In this document: positions 37,148 through 45,026 of the stretch, in pieces
Layout: each line of letters opens with the position of its first letter
Numbering within the stretch: the first letter of the stretch is position 1
Source: JAQUGA01 sp964521105
Lineage (GTDB): Bacteria; Bacteroidota; Bacteroidia; Bacteroidales; WCHB1-69
Assembly: GCA_964521105.1 (NCBI GenBank)
Contig: CAZFPO010000009.1
Span: 1-55,927 of the forward strand
Length of the DNA: 55,927 bases
Direction: 5' to 3'
The notes under the pieces: generated by a model
The model's database searches: none
Told to the model about the DNA's origin: nothing
What the model saw: the letters and a program-made list of their open reading frames with translations, nothing else
Position numbers and translations under genes: made by a program

Positions 37148-37438
37148 ATGGCTAAATCTAAGGACTTATTTTTAAAAGATGCTCTAAAAATGTTTTTAGC
37201 TGAATATAAAAATAATACGCAATACAACGAAATGCGAATTTCAAAGGCTTGGCAGGAGATTGTGGGACCTCATTTTTGTAATCATACCATAAATATTAGC
37301 ATAAAACATAAAACGCTTTTTGTGCGAATGGATTCCGCTTCGGCAAAATATGAACTATACATGGGTAGAAATCTCCTAATTAAGCACATAAATAAAAATA
37401 TTGGCGAAAATCTGGTTGAGAGGATTATGTTTCAGTAA
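37148..37438 (+). CDS. DUF721 (DciA-like) protein
   Basis: 96 residues: MAKSKDLFLKDALKMFLAEY, then the conserved ISKAWQEIVGPHFCNHT and LFVRMDSASAKYELYMGRNLL motifs of DUF721. Members of this family (DciA) load the replicative helicase in bacteria lacking DnaC, which fits its place next to recF. The last gene of the ftsY operon, 5 bases after recF. A tandem repeat array begins 3 bases after its stop. Confidence 0.9.
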   Translation: MAKSKDLFLKDALKMFLAEYKNNTQYNEMRISKAWQEIVGPHFCNHTINISIKHKTLFVRMDSASAKYELYMGRNLLIKHINKNIGENLVERIMFQ

Positions 37439-37440
37439 GA

Positions 37441-37771
37441 CAATTACGAATTGCTCAATTACGAATTACGAATNNNNNNNNNNNNNNNNNNNNNNNNNNN
37501 NNNNNNNNNNNNNNNNNNNNNNNNNNNNNNNNNNNNNNNNNNNNNNNNNNNNNNNNNNNNNNNNNNNNNNNNNAATTACGAATTGTTCAATTACGAATTA
37601 CGAATGAATCAATTACGAATGGTTCAATTACGAATTACGAATGAATCAATTACGAATTGCTCAATTACGAATTACGAATGAATCAATTACGAATTGTTCA
37701 ATTACGAATTACGAATGAATCAATTACGAATGGTTCAATTACGAATTACGAATTTTTCAATTACGAATTGC
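37441..37771. repeat. 37-bp tandem repeat array with a 111-bp higher-order period (contains a 100-N gap)
   Basis: Units of 37 bases, each a 15-base half CAATTACGAAT(T/G)G(C/T)T and a 22-base half built from CAATTACG and AATTACGAAT words. Unit starts are 37441, (37573), 37610, 37647, 37684, 37721 and a truncated unit at 37758. The variable half runs TTGCT, gap, TTGTT, TGGTT, TTGCT, TTGTT, TGGTT, TTGCT: three variants in fixed order, giving a 111-bp (3 x 37) period. The array fills nearly all the space from the DUF721 stop (37438) to the four-helix gene stop (37781). It has no unique spacers and no ORF is supported in it. Confidence 0.9.
37474..37573. other. Assembly gap (100 N) within the tandem array
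   Basis: Exactly 100 N; the variant order TTGCT before and TTGTT after is compatible with whole units missing in phase. The real array length is unknown. Confidence 0.95.
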
Positions 37772-37780
37772 TCAATATTT

Positions 37781-38140
37781 TTATTTTAGTTTTGCTTTCA
37801 TGGAGATTTGAATTTTTCCAATTATTCTGCATAGTTCATCGGCGTCTGCAATTAAGCCGTCGGCTTCATCAGGGGTTAAATAGTTGGTTGCTTTTAAAAG
37901 TTTTAGCCAGTACACTGTTTCTCGGGCTTCTTTATACGATATGCTGATTTTTGCGATAAAATCTCTTGTTGATTGACCACCAATTGCTTCTTCAGTGTTT
38001 GCTCCAATAGATGTTCCAGAGCGAATGAGTTGTTTTGAAAGGATAAATTCCTTTTTTTCATTTGTAAGATGCTTGTATAAATTGATAATTTTTACTGCAA
38101 AATCAAAAGATTTTTGTTGAATGATGTTCTCAGATTTCAT
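37781..38140 (-). CDS. Four-helix bundle protein (S23/TIGR02436 type)
   Basis: 119 residues, matching the 23S rRNA intervening-sequence (S23) four-helix bundle family: KSFDFAVKIINLYKHL (helix 1), FILSKQLIRSGTSIGANTEEA (helix 2), STRDFIAKISISYKEARETVYWLKLL (helix 3) and the final ADELCRIIGKIQISMK helix. The S-GTSIGANxxEA motif is the family hallmark. The fold is shared with the Avd accessory protein of diversity-generating retroelements, but no reverse transcriptase is present here. Its 3' end abuts the 37-bp repeat array. Function is unknown; nucleic-acid binding is suggested by the family only. Confidence 0.9.
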   Translation of the reverse strand: MKSENIIQQKSFDFAVKIINLYKHLTNEKKEFILSKQLIRSGTSIGANTEEAIGGQSTRDFIAKISISYKEARETVYWLKLLKATNYLTPDEADGLIADADELCRIIGKIQISMKAKLK

Positions 38141-38189
38141 GTTAGGCTTTTTAGTTTACAAAGGAATTCATGAATAATTAAATTGTTTT

Positions 38190-38927
38190 CTACTGTTTCA
38201 TTTGATTAAAATTTGACAATATTTCTAACATTTTTTTAATTTTTTCGGGACTTACGCTCCATTCTGCCGAATTATTATTGGTAGAAGACATGTTAACAGT
38301 ATGGTGATTTTTGTTTATTTTAATTTTTGCTGAAGAATGATATTCTTGAGCATTACATGTTTTATGAAGATTGACAAGGTTGTTTTCATCAACTCCCGAA
38401 CCAGGCATCATAATGATTCTATTGCTTGCAATTTTAACTAATTCTGCAATTAAATCGGCTCCTTGCGGTGCTGTTTCTTTAAGTCCAGAAGTTAAAATAC
38501 GGTGAAAGCCACAATCAATAATATCTTCCAAAGCCGAAAAGGGATTATCGGTTCTATCAAAAGCACGGTGAAACGTAAGTTGCATTCCGTCAGCTACTTT
38601 TATAAGATTTTTACAGTTTTGTGTATCCACAAAATTTTCGGAATTTAAAATGCCTAAAACAACACCTTCAACTCCAATTTCTCTGCAAAATTCAATGTCT
38701 TTTTTCATTATTTGTAATTCAGCATCACTGTATACAAACCCACCACCTCTTGGACGAATCATTACATAAAATGGAATTTTAAGATGCTCTTTTGCCCATA
38801 AAATTGTTCCATGTGAGGGTGTTATTCCTCCTTCGGAAATAGATGAGCAAAGTTCTAATCGATGTGCCCCTGCATCTTTGGCAATAATTGCACTTTCAAT
38901 GTCGAAAACGGGAATTTCTAAAATCAT
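38190..38927 (-). CDS. cutC: CutC family protein (copper homeostasis family)
   Basis: 245 residues, the usual CutC length. LEIPVFDIESAIIAKDAGAHRLELC, then EGGITPS, FYVMIRPRGGGFVYSD, TFHRAFDRT, ILTSG and MPGSGVDENNL are conserved CutC TIM-barrel motifs, ending with EYHSSAK. The family is named for copper tolerance, but direct copper binding is debated. It lies 35 bases downstream of the transglutaminase protein gene on the same strand and may be co-transcribed with it. Confidence 0.94.
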   Translation of the reverse strand: MILEIPVFDIESAIIAKDAGAHRLELCSSISEGGITPSHGTILWAKEHLKIPFYVMIRPRGGGFVYSDAELQIMKKDIEFCREIGVEGVVLGILNSENFVDTQNCKNLIKVADGMQLTFHRAFDRTDNPFSALEDIIDCGFHRILTSGLKETAPQGADLIAELVKIASNRIIMMPGSGVDENNLVNLHKTCNAQEYHSSAKIKINKNHHTVNMSSTNNNSAEWSVSPEKIKKMLEILSNFNQMKQ

Positions 38928-38962
38928 TTTATCGTATTTATTTTCAAGGATAATATTGCAAG

Positions 38963-41590
38963 CTATTTCTGTAAAATAATCTTTAGTATTTCATCCCCAA
39001 TACCAATTCTGTAACCATCAGACATAAACTTTATTTTCCCCTCCGAAGTGATTAAGGATACAAAGGGTAGATTTTTAGGTTTATTTTTAGCAAATAGATT
39101 GAATAATTTTTTGTTTTTGTCTAAAAGAAAGAGGGATTGCGAAGGCAAACCTTTGAAGTAGGTTGTGTTAAAAGTAGAACTCAAAATTTCGGGGAAAAGA
39201 ATAAATAAAATGTTGCCGTTCCATTTTTCTAAATCCGTTTTAACCAATGCTAAATCGTGCATTACATGTTTTGATGGTTCCTTATCAGGGTCGATAAAAA
39301 CGATTAACATTCCGTTTTTATTTCGATTTTTTATAAGATTAAATGTTTTGTTGCTATTAAACTCTTGTAGTTCAATATTTTCTAAGAAAACAAAACCATA
39401 ATTTTCTTTTTTTACATTAATTTCTCGAATTGATACAGGAATTGTCATTTGAGTGCTTGGAGGTAAGTTGAAAAATGAAAGTCTAGTCATAACAGTCCCG
39501 TCACTTAGCCTATTCCCGGTAACTAAAAGATAATCTCCAGCAAATACAGTTAATTTTTCACCTTCAAATTCGGAAAGAGATTTGCCTTCGGGATATTCTA
39601 ACGTTTGATAGCTACCCTCATTTAACCGACTCAAGGTAAATGAGTTGTAGTATTTAATATGATTATTTTTTGTCGGATTGGAAAATGTTATGATTGCATT
39701 TTGAAAGGTGTTTTTTTCTGTTTTTTTGTCGAGCCAAACATTTACCCATTCATTAGCAGCATAATATTGAGGTACTTCTGTTTCGGGATTAATTCTGGCA
39801 GCAATTCCGAAAGTTCGGCATAAAGCCACAAAGAAAATATTTCGCGAACGGCTGTCTGCAGATCTTAATTTAAAAACGCCGATAGGAGTGATGGGGTTTC
39901 GAGAAAGGATGTTCGCTTTATTGTCAATACGAATGCGTTTTTTTACCCAGTCGATTAATATTTCGGTAGTAATTTCCGAGGCTTGAAGTTGCATCGGCAT
40001 CTCTTTTTTCAAAAAACTTCGCCATGCTACTAAATTTTCAGTTAAAATTCTACCATTTAAAATGTAATTTGCATATATATCCAAACTTAATCCAGTATTT
40101 TTGGTAGAAGGTGCTTCCAATAAATGATCTAATAGTATGGAACTAGTAACATCTCGTAAATCTTTTTCGGAAATTGCATTTAAAAGAAGTACTGCTTCGG
40201 CATGTAGATTTTTTGGGCATTGATTTAAAAACTTAATAATTTCGTCATGATTTCCATAGCTTCGGACAATAAAACCTATCACATCGTTTGGTTCATAGCC
40301 AAGTTCAATAGCAATTTGTTGAGCTTGTAAAGAATCTTTAAAAGTGCTCATATACAAGGAACGGATGGAATCTTCAGAAATAATTCGTTGCCGATTTTTT
40401 TCAGTTTTAGATCCCGAATATTCAGCAATAAATTTTCCAGTTGGAGGAGTGAAATTTAAATCGAAGGTTCTTGTTTCGATTGGTTTTTGCGTAATTTTTA
40501 GTTTTATGGTATCAGTTTCAGATACAGTTACCTTTTTAATGTCGTAATAATTTTCAAAATTTGCCCAAACAATGAGTTCGCCTAATCCTAAACTTATCTC
40601 CGTTAGTCCATTTTGGTCTGTTTTTGTTCGAGCGATGGGGAAAAATTCAGCATAATTGTAAATTGTAAAGTCAACATTTGCATCTTCAATTGGATTATTG
40701 TTTTCATCGGTAACTAAAACTGTTATTTTTTTGGTTTCAGCATAGTTTTTAATCAGATTTAATTCCGAAAATTCACTTTGTTGTGAAATTACCTCTTCCT
40801 TGCCAAAATATCTTCCGTATGTTCTAGTATGGACGAGCATCGAACGGGAAGCAGGAAATGCAAACCAGCCCATATTTAACTCTGGTTCTGGTTCACACGC
40901 TCCCATAAAGTACCATTTTCCGTCAATCCAAACTTCAACCCATGCGTGATTATCATCGCTGTGTGCCCAACGTGGAGTATAAACTTGACGAGCTGGAATT
41001 CCAACAGTTCGGAGAGCAGCAACAGTAAAAACAGATTCTTCTCCACATCTTCCAAAAGAATATTTTAAAGTATTCATTGGCGAACTTGTGCGGCTATCAG
41101 AGCCTTTATACGTTACTTTTTCGTGACACCAATGATTTATTTCCAATGCTGCATCGTACATGCTTAATCCTTGAACTCGATTTTTCAACTCCTGATAATA
41201 TGCTGTTCGGAAGCTATCCAGATTTTCGTTATTAACCCTAATTGGAAGAACAAAATGCAGGAATTCATCTTCTGGAATATTTTTAACCCATGGAATTTCT
41301 TTCTTAGCCTTTAATGTGATTCTAATATGATTTAAAAAGAATTTTCCATCATAATCGGCTAAATCACTTAAAGGCATATACGCATACAGAAATTTTAGAG
41401 CGTATTTTTCGTCTGTTGTTTTAGCTTCATTTAATATATCAAATATTAATGGCGATTTATGTAAAAATAACAATTTTTGAATTTCAAATAATTTATCAAT
41501 GTCATCAATCCTTTTTTGATTTTGAATAATTTGGCTATTGCTAACAAAAACAGTGAAGCAAAAGATGATTAAGATTAATACTTTTTTCAT
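38963..41590 (-). CDS. Secreted transglutaminase-like protein with internal degenerate second domain and thioredoxin-like C terminus
   Basis: 875 residues. Signal peptide (1-19), helical N-terminal segment, then a transglutaminase-like core with Cys182 (GRCGEESVFTVAALR) and His215 (SDDNHAWVEVWID) in typical positions, followed by GACEPEPELNMGWF, which belongs to the same family. A carboxypeptidase-regulatory-like beta domain follows (about 285-370, ITVLVTDENNNPIEDANV). A second transglutaminase-like segment (about 570-625) aligns without gaps to the first, but its Cys is Ser580 and its His is Asn613, so it cannot use the same mechanism. The C-terminal 120 residues resemble a thioredoxin fold (LIVFIDPDKEPSKHVMHDL) lacking CxxC. 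Likely an extracytoplasmic protein- or peptide-processing protein; the substrate is unknown. It is 118 bases downstream of GH20. Confidence 0.85.
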   Translation of the reverse strand: MKKVLILIIFCFTVFVSNSQIIQNQKRIDDIDKLFEIQKLLFLHKSPLIFDILNEAKTTDEKYALKFLYAYMPLSDLADYDGKFFLNHIRITLKAKKEIPWVKNIPEDEFLHFVLPIRVNNENLDSFRTAYYQELKNRVQGLSMYDAALEINHWCHEKVTYKGSDSRTSSPMNTLKYSFGRCGEESVFTVAALRTVGIPARQVYTPRWAHSDDNHAWVEVWIDGKWYFMGACEPEPELNMGWFAFPASRSMLVHTRTYGRYFGKEEVISQQSEFSELNLIKNYAETKKITVLVTDENNNPIEDANVDFTIYNYAEFFPIARTKTDQNGLTEISLGLGELIVWANFENYYDIKKVTVSETDTIKLKITQKPIETRTFDLNFTPPTGKFIAEYSGSKTEKNRQRIISEDSIRSLYMSTFKDSLQAQQIAIELGYEPNDVIGFIVRSYGNHDEIIKFLNQCPKNLHAEAVLLLNAISEKDLRDVTSSILLDHLLEAPSTKNTGLSLDIYANYILNGRILTENLVAWRSFLKKEMPMQLQASEITTEILIDWVKKRIRIDNKANILSRNPITPIGVFKLRSADSRSRNIFFVALCRTFGIAARINPETEVPQYYAANEWVNVWLDKKTEKNTFQNAIITFSNPTKNNHIKYYNSFTLSRLNEGSYQTLEYPEGKSLSEFEGEKLTVFAGDYLLVTGNRLSDGTVMTRLSFFNLPPSTQMTIPVSIREINVKKENYGFVFLENIELQEFNSNKTFNLIKNRNKNGMLIVFIDPDKEPSKHVMHDLALVKTDLEKWNGNILFILFPEILSSTFNTTYFKGLPSQSLFLLDKNKKLFNLFAKNKPKNLPFVSLITSEGKIKFMSDGYRIGIGDEILKIILQK

Positions 41591-41627
41591 GGTTTATTCT
41601 TTTTATTTTTTTCTTTTTATTTTTTTC

Positions 41628-41699
41628 ACCATATAAGGAATATAATGGAATATAAGTTTTTAGCTTTTTCTTATATGGGACTTATATGTCTTATATGGT
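41628..41699. repeat. 72-bp ACCATATAAGG palindromic repeat, copy 1 (downstream of GH20)
   Basis: Begins ACCATATAAGG and ends CTTATATGGT; its arms contain several ATATAAG/CTTATAT words, so it can fold back on itself. It is 72 bases, with about 64 positions identical to the copy at 44076-44147, in the same orientation. Confidence 0.75.
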
Positions 41700-41708
41700 T
41701 CAATTTTA

Positions 41709-43988
41709 TTAATTAATTTCAATTTCGCTAACAAATAGCCAAGCATTATTTCCTTCACCAGGTTTACCCGATTCAATTATGCCTGCTCGTTCAATGTGAA
41801 TTTTGATATAACGTGCAAAAAATGGTACACTTTTAATCGTCATAATTCTTCCAATTTTATTAATGGAATCGGCATTTAGTTCACCAAAAGTAATAAATGT
41901 TATTCCATCTGATGAAAATTCAACCATCATCTTTTTAGGAAGATAAATCCAGCTTGCTTCGGCTTTTAATGCATGAACGGTAACTTCGGAAATTTCTTTT
42001 ATTTCACCCAAATCGAGGATCGCTTCCATGGGTGTATTCGAAAATCCCAGCCACTCTTTACCATTCCATGGAACTCTGCCCGAAATGCCGTCAACCAAAG
42101 TAAATGAACCGCCATAGTTATAATAAGTTGATGGTGGGTAAGTGAGTGTGATTTTTGCACCGCTTGATTTTGAAATGATAAATTTTTGCTCAGCTTTACC
42201 TCTGATTTTTCCATTTTTATCGATGACTTTTGCGAAAAAAGTACCGCTTTTTTGGATTTCAATTGGTTTAGAATATTTAGTATCCTCTGAAGCTGTATTT
42301 GGGTTATCTTCAATGTGGTAAAAAATATCTCCCATCTGAAATGCTTGCGAAAGTTGAAAATATAATTTCTGATTAACAGTGTCTGTTATCACTGTTTTTT
42401 TTATTTCAAAAATTGATTTTGAGTAATTTATATTTCTACTGTCAAAAGAATCAAAGTGTTGAAGAAGGCGATGTCTGAAATTTTCATAATTTCTTTTTTC
42501 AATTGGTGACCAAACCACTTCGGATAATGCACACATTCGTGGTAAAATCATGTATTCTACATGCTGCTCATTACCAATATATTCTGTCCAAAGATTGGCT
42601 TGAGCTCCTAAAATGTATTTTTTTTCAAAATCATTTAAAGAGTCGGGGATAGGTTCAAAGGAATATACTTTTTCGATTGGAACAAAGCCACCAATGGCTA
42701 ATGGTTCGTTAGTTGGGTCACCCTGATAATAATCAAAATAGCAGAATGAGTTTGGTGTCATTACCACATTATGCTTGAGTTTAGCTGCATGAAAACCACC
42801 TTCGGTTCCTCGCCACGACATAATAGCAGCATCTTCAGCTAAGCCACCTTCTAGAATTTCATCCCAACCAATAATCTTGCGATTATGACTGCTCAAAAAT
42901 TTTCCGATACGTTGAATAAAATAGCTTTGTAATTCTTCTTCATTTTTCAAACCTTCGCTTTTCATACGTGACTGACAAACGGGACATTTTTTCCAGTTAA
43001 TTTTCGGACATTCATCGCCGCCAACATGAATGTAAGTATCTGGAAAAAGATCAATAACTTCCAACAATACATCTTCCAGAAATTTGAAAACAGTATCTTT
43101 TGTACAGAAGACTTGATCAAAAACGCCCCAAGTTTTTTCTACATCAACTTTTTTTTCATTACACGAAAGGTAAGGATAAGCCGATATAGCAGCCATTGCA
43201 TGTCCGGGCATTTCAATTTCAGGAACGATTGTGATGTGTCGTGATTTTGCATAAGCAACCACTTCCCTAATATCATCTTGAGTGTAAAAACCGCCATATT
43301 TATTGCTGTCTGCAATTTGCTCTTCATCGCTCGAATGACCGATAAGTGTCCCTTTACGCCATGCTCCAACGTGAGTGAGTAATGGATATTTTTTGATTTC
43401 AATCCGCCAACCCTGATCGTCGGTTAAATGCCAGTGAAATGTATTCATTTTGTATTCAGACATATAGTCTAAATATTTGAAAATAAATTCTTTAGGAAAA
43501 AAATGACGACTCACATCTAAATGCATTCCTCTCCACGAAAAACGAGGATAATCATAAATATTTACACAGTTGAGATTTGTACTATTCTCAATCTTAACGG
43601 GTAGCATTTGAGTTAGACTGATTAAGCCATAAAAAATTCCTGCTTTATCGCCCGAAATGGTGATTTTTCGAGAATTCATTTTAATTTGATAGGCTTCTTT
43701 GGGTAAATTTTTCACTAAAATTAGTTCAATATATTCGTTCTCTGAAGGTTTTTTTACTGAGGATAAGGTGAAATTATAACGTTTGTTTAAAATGGAATTG
43801 AATACGGTTATTTCACTTTTTAGCTCAGAATTTGATGTTAAAATTTTCGTATTCTTGCCGAAATTAAATTCTTCATTTGTGGTTTCTATCGAAACTGGTG
43901 TTGGAATTATAGCTGATAATTTGTTCTGAGAAACAACATTTTGCAGGATAACAGAAATAATTAATATTGTAAAAAAATATTTTTTCAT
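41709..43988 (-). CDS. Beta-N-acetylhexosaminidase, glycoside hydrolase family 20
   Basis: 759 residues from ATG 43988, chosen because it starts the signal peptide MKKYFFTILIISVILQNVVS; the longer reading from 44009 adds seven residues. Domains: GH20b N-terminal domain (about 25-150), GH20 catalytic barrel with FSWRGMHLDVSRHF, HLTDDQGWRIEI and the catalytic pair Asp325-Glu326 in HVGGDECPK, then AQANLWTEYI, and a C-terminal chitobiase/F5-8-type beta domain (about 610-755). It removes terminal N-acetylhexosamine from chito-oligosaccharides or glycans. It lacks a T9SS domain, so it is probably periplasmic. The gene is flanked by two copies of a 72-bp palindromic repeat. Confidence 0.94.
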   Translation of the reverse strand: MKKYFFTILIISVILQNVVSQNKLSAIIPTPVSIETTNEEFNFGKNTKILTSNSELKSEITVFNSILNKRYNFTLSSVKKPSENEYIELILVKNLPKEAYQIKMNSRKITISGDKAGIFYGLISLTQMLPVKIENSTNLNCVNIYDYPRFSWRGMHLDVSRHFFPKEFIFKYLDYMSEYKMNTFHWHLTDDQGWRIEIKKYPLLTHVGAWRKGTLIGHSSDEEQIADSNKYGGFYTQDDIREVVAYAKSRHITIVPEIEMPGHAMAAISAYPYLSCNEKKVDVEKTWGVFDQVFCTKDTVFKFLEDVLLEVIDLFPDTYIHVGGDECPKINWKKCPVCQSRMKSEGLKNEEELQSYFIQRIGKFLSSHNRKIIGWDEILEGGLAEDAAIMSWRGTEGGFHAAKLKHNVVMTPNSFCYFDYYQGDPTNEPLAIGGFVPIEKVYSFEPIPDSLNDFEKKYILGAQANLWTEYIGNEQHVEYMILPRMCALSEVVWSPIEKRNYENFRHRLLQHFDSFDSRNINYSKSIFEIKKTVITDTVNQKLYFQLSQAFQMGDIFYHIEDNPNTASEDTKYSKPIEIQKSGTFFAKVIDKNGKIRGKAEQKFIISKSSGAKITLTYPPSTYYNYGGSFTLVDGISGRVPWNGKEWLGFSNTPMEAILDLGEIKEISEVTVHALKAEASWIYLPKKMMVEFSSDGITFITFGELNADSINKIGRIMTIKSVPFFARYIKIHIERAGIIESGKPGEGNNAWLFVSEIEIN

Positions 43989-44075
43989 GAGAAGGAATTT
44001 AATCTGCAATTTACTATTTTTTTTGAAAGGATAAAATTAGCTTTATGGATTTTGATTTTTATTCAGGTTTTTTTC

Positions 44076-44147
44076 ACCATATAAGGAATAGAAGGAAATA
44101 TAAGGTTTTGGTTTTTTCTTATATGGAACTTATATGTCTTGTATGGT
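44076..44147. repeat. 72-bp ACCATATAAGG palindromic repeat, copy 2 (upstream of GH20)
   Basis: Same length and orientation as the copy at 41628-41699, with about eight differences. It lies 87 bases upstream of the GH20 ATG; transcribed, it forms an imperfect hairpin. Confidence 0.75.
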
Positions 44148-44170
44148 TCGTTTTTTAAAAGAAACTAAAA

Positions 44171-44240
44171 TAGCCACGAAGAAACTAAGCCACGAAGTTA
44201 CACAATGAAAACTTAGTGAACCTTAGAGTCTTAGTGGCAG
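44171..44240. repeat. TAGCCACG/CTTAGTGGC palindromic intergenic element, copy 3
   Basis: TAGCCACGAAG, then CTAAGCCACGAAG in the left arm and CTTAGTGAACC, GTCTTAGTGGC in the right arm. It matches the element at 20063-20140 in layout. A right-arm half-copy recurs at 44801-44840. Confidence 0.65.
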
Positions 44241-44560
44241 AAAAAAATTACACAGTGTTGCACAGATTGCTTCGCAATATCACAGTGTTTCACAGTTTCC
44301 CAGCCCGATCCCCCAAAATTCCTAAAGTGGCGAGCCAACGCTCTAAATACTAAACCGTTTTTCACAGATTGTTTCGCAAATTCACAGTGTTGCACGGTGG
44401 AAATACTACAAAAATTTGTTACTCAGAGTGGAGCAATAGCTGAACAAAGAGTCTATTTTAGAAATAGATGCCTGCCTGCGGAAGATAAACCTACGCTTCA
44501 CTACATTTCTCCGACCTTTGGCGGATGCATGGCAACTATTAAATCTGGAGCAATGAAGAA

Positions 44561-44786
44561 TTACCACATAGAAACATAGATTTGCATAGCCACAATAGCG
44601 TTTATTACAGAAATTCCTATGTGCCTATGTGTTTAAAAAGAAGAATCTCTATGTGCCTATGTGTTTTAAAAGAAAAATTTACCACATAGAAACATATATT
44701 TGCGTAAGCACAATAGACTTTTATTCAAAAATCCCATGTGCCTTTTCGTTCCGAAAAATGAATCCCTATGTGCCTATGTGTTTTAA
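44561..44786. repeat. CACATAG/CTATGTG palindromic repeat cluster
   Basis: Two copies of an element beginning ACCACATAGAAACATA (44563 and 44691) and closing with CTATGTGCCTATGTGTTTTA-type arms (about 44617-44634 and 44765-44786), plus an extra right arm at 44648-44668. The arms are complementary, and right arms outnumber left arms. Confidence 0.65.
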
Positions 44787-45026
44787 AAGAAGAGAAAAGA
44801 AAACTTAGTGAACCTTTGAGTCTTAGAGTCTTAGTGGCAGTGAACGGAACAATGTTTTTTATCACAAATATTCACGAATTCACTAATGAAATATTTTAAA
44901 CTTTGTGCAGTTGAATTGTTGGCGACATAAAAAATCTATTTTCCCGTGAATTAAAAAAAAGAAATTGAATAAGTTTTTAGTACCACATTTTATTTTAATT
45001 TTAATGTCTCAAAATTTGATTTGAAT

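Larger units (their letters stand above)
44010..45026. other. Repeat-rich intergenic region between the GH20 and HhH genes
   Basis: About 1 kb between divergent genes, holding the 72-bp repeat (44076-44147), a TAGCCACG element (44171-44240), TTACACAGTG words (about 44247-44400), a CACATAG/CTATGTG family (44561-44786) and a half-copy of the TAGCCAC element (44801-44840). A 60-residue ORF at 44397-44579 has no recognisable family. The 44283-44560 stretch is slightly richer in G+C than its surroundings. Confidence 0.7.

Noticed and set aside
37441..37771. CRISPR array (repeat length 37 bp is in the usual range)
   Set aside because: The units follow each other with no unique spacers, the variable bases lie inside the unit, and no cas gene is nearby.
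37401..37947. Overlapping plus-strand ORFs through the tandem array
   Set aside because: They are translations of AATTACGAAT words plus the antisense of the four-helix gene; no start site or protein family supports them.
37781..38140. Diversity-generating retroelement (Avd-like fold)
   Set aside because: No reverse transcriptase, no template/variable repeat pair with adenine-specific changes was seen.
44397..44579. 60-residue ORF in the intergenic region
   Set aside because: No recognised family, runs into repeat sequence at its 3' end and lacks a promoter-like element; treated as part of the repeat region.
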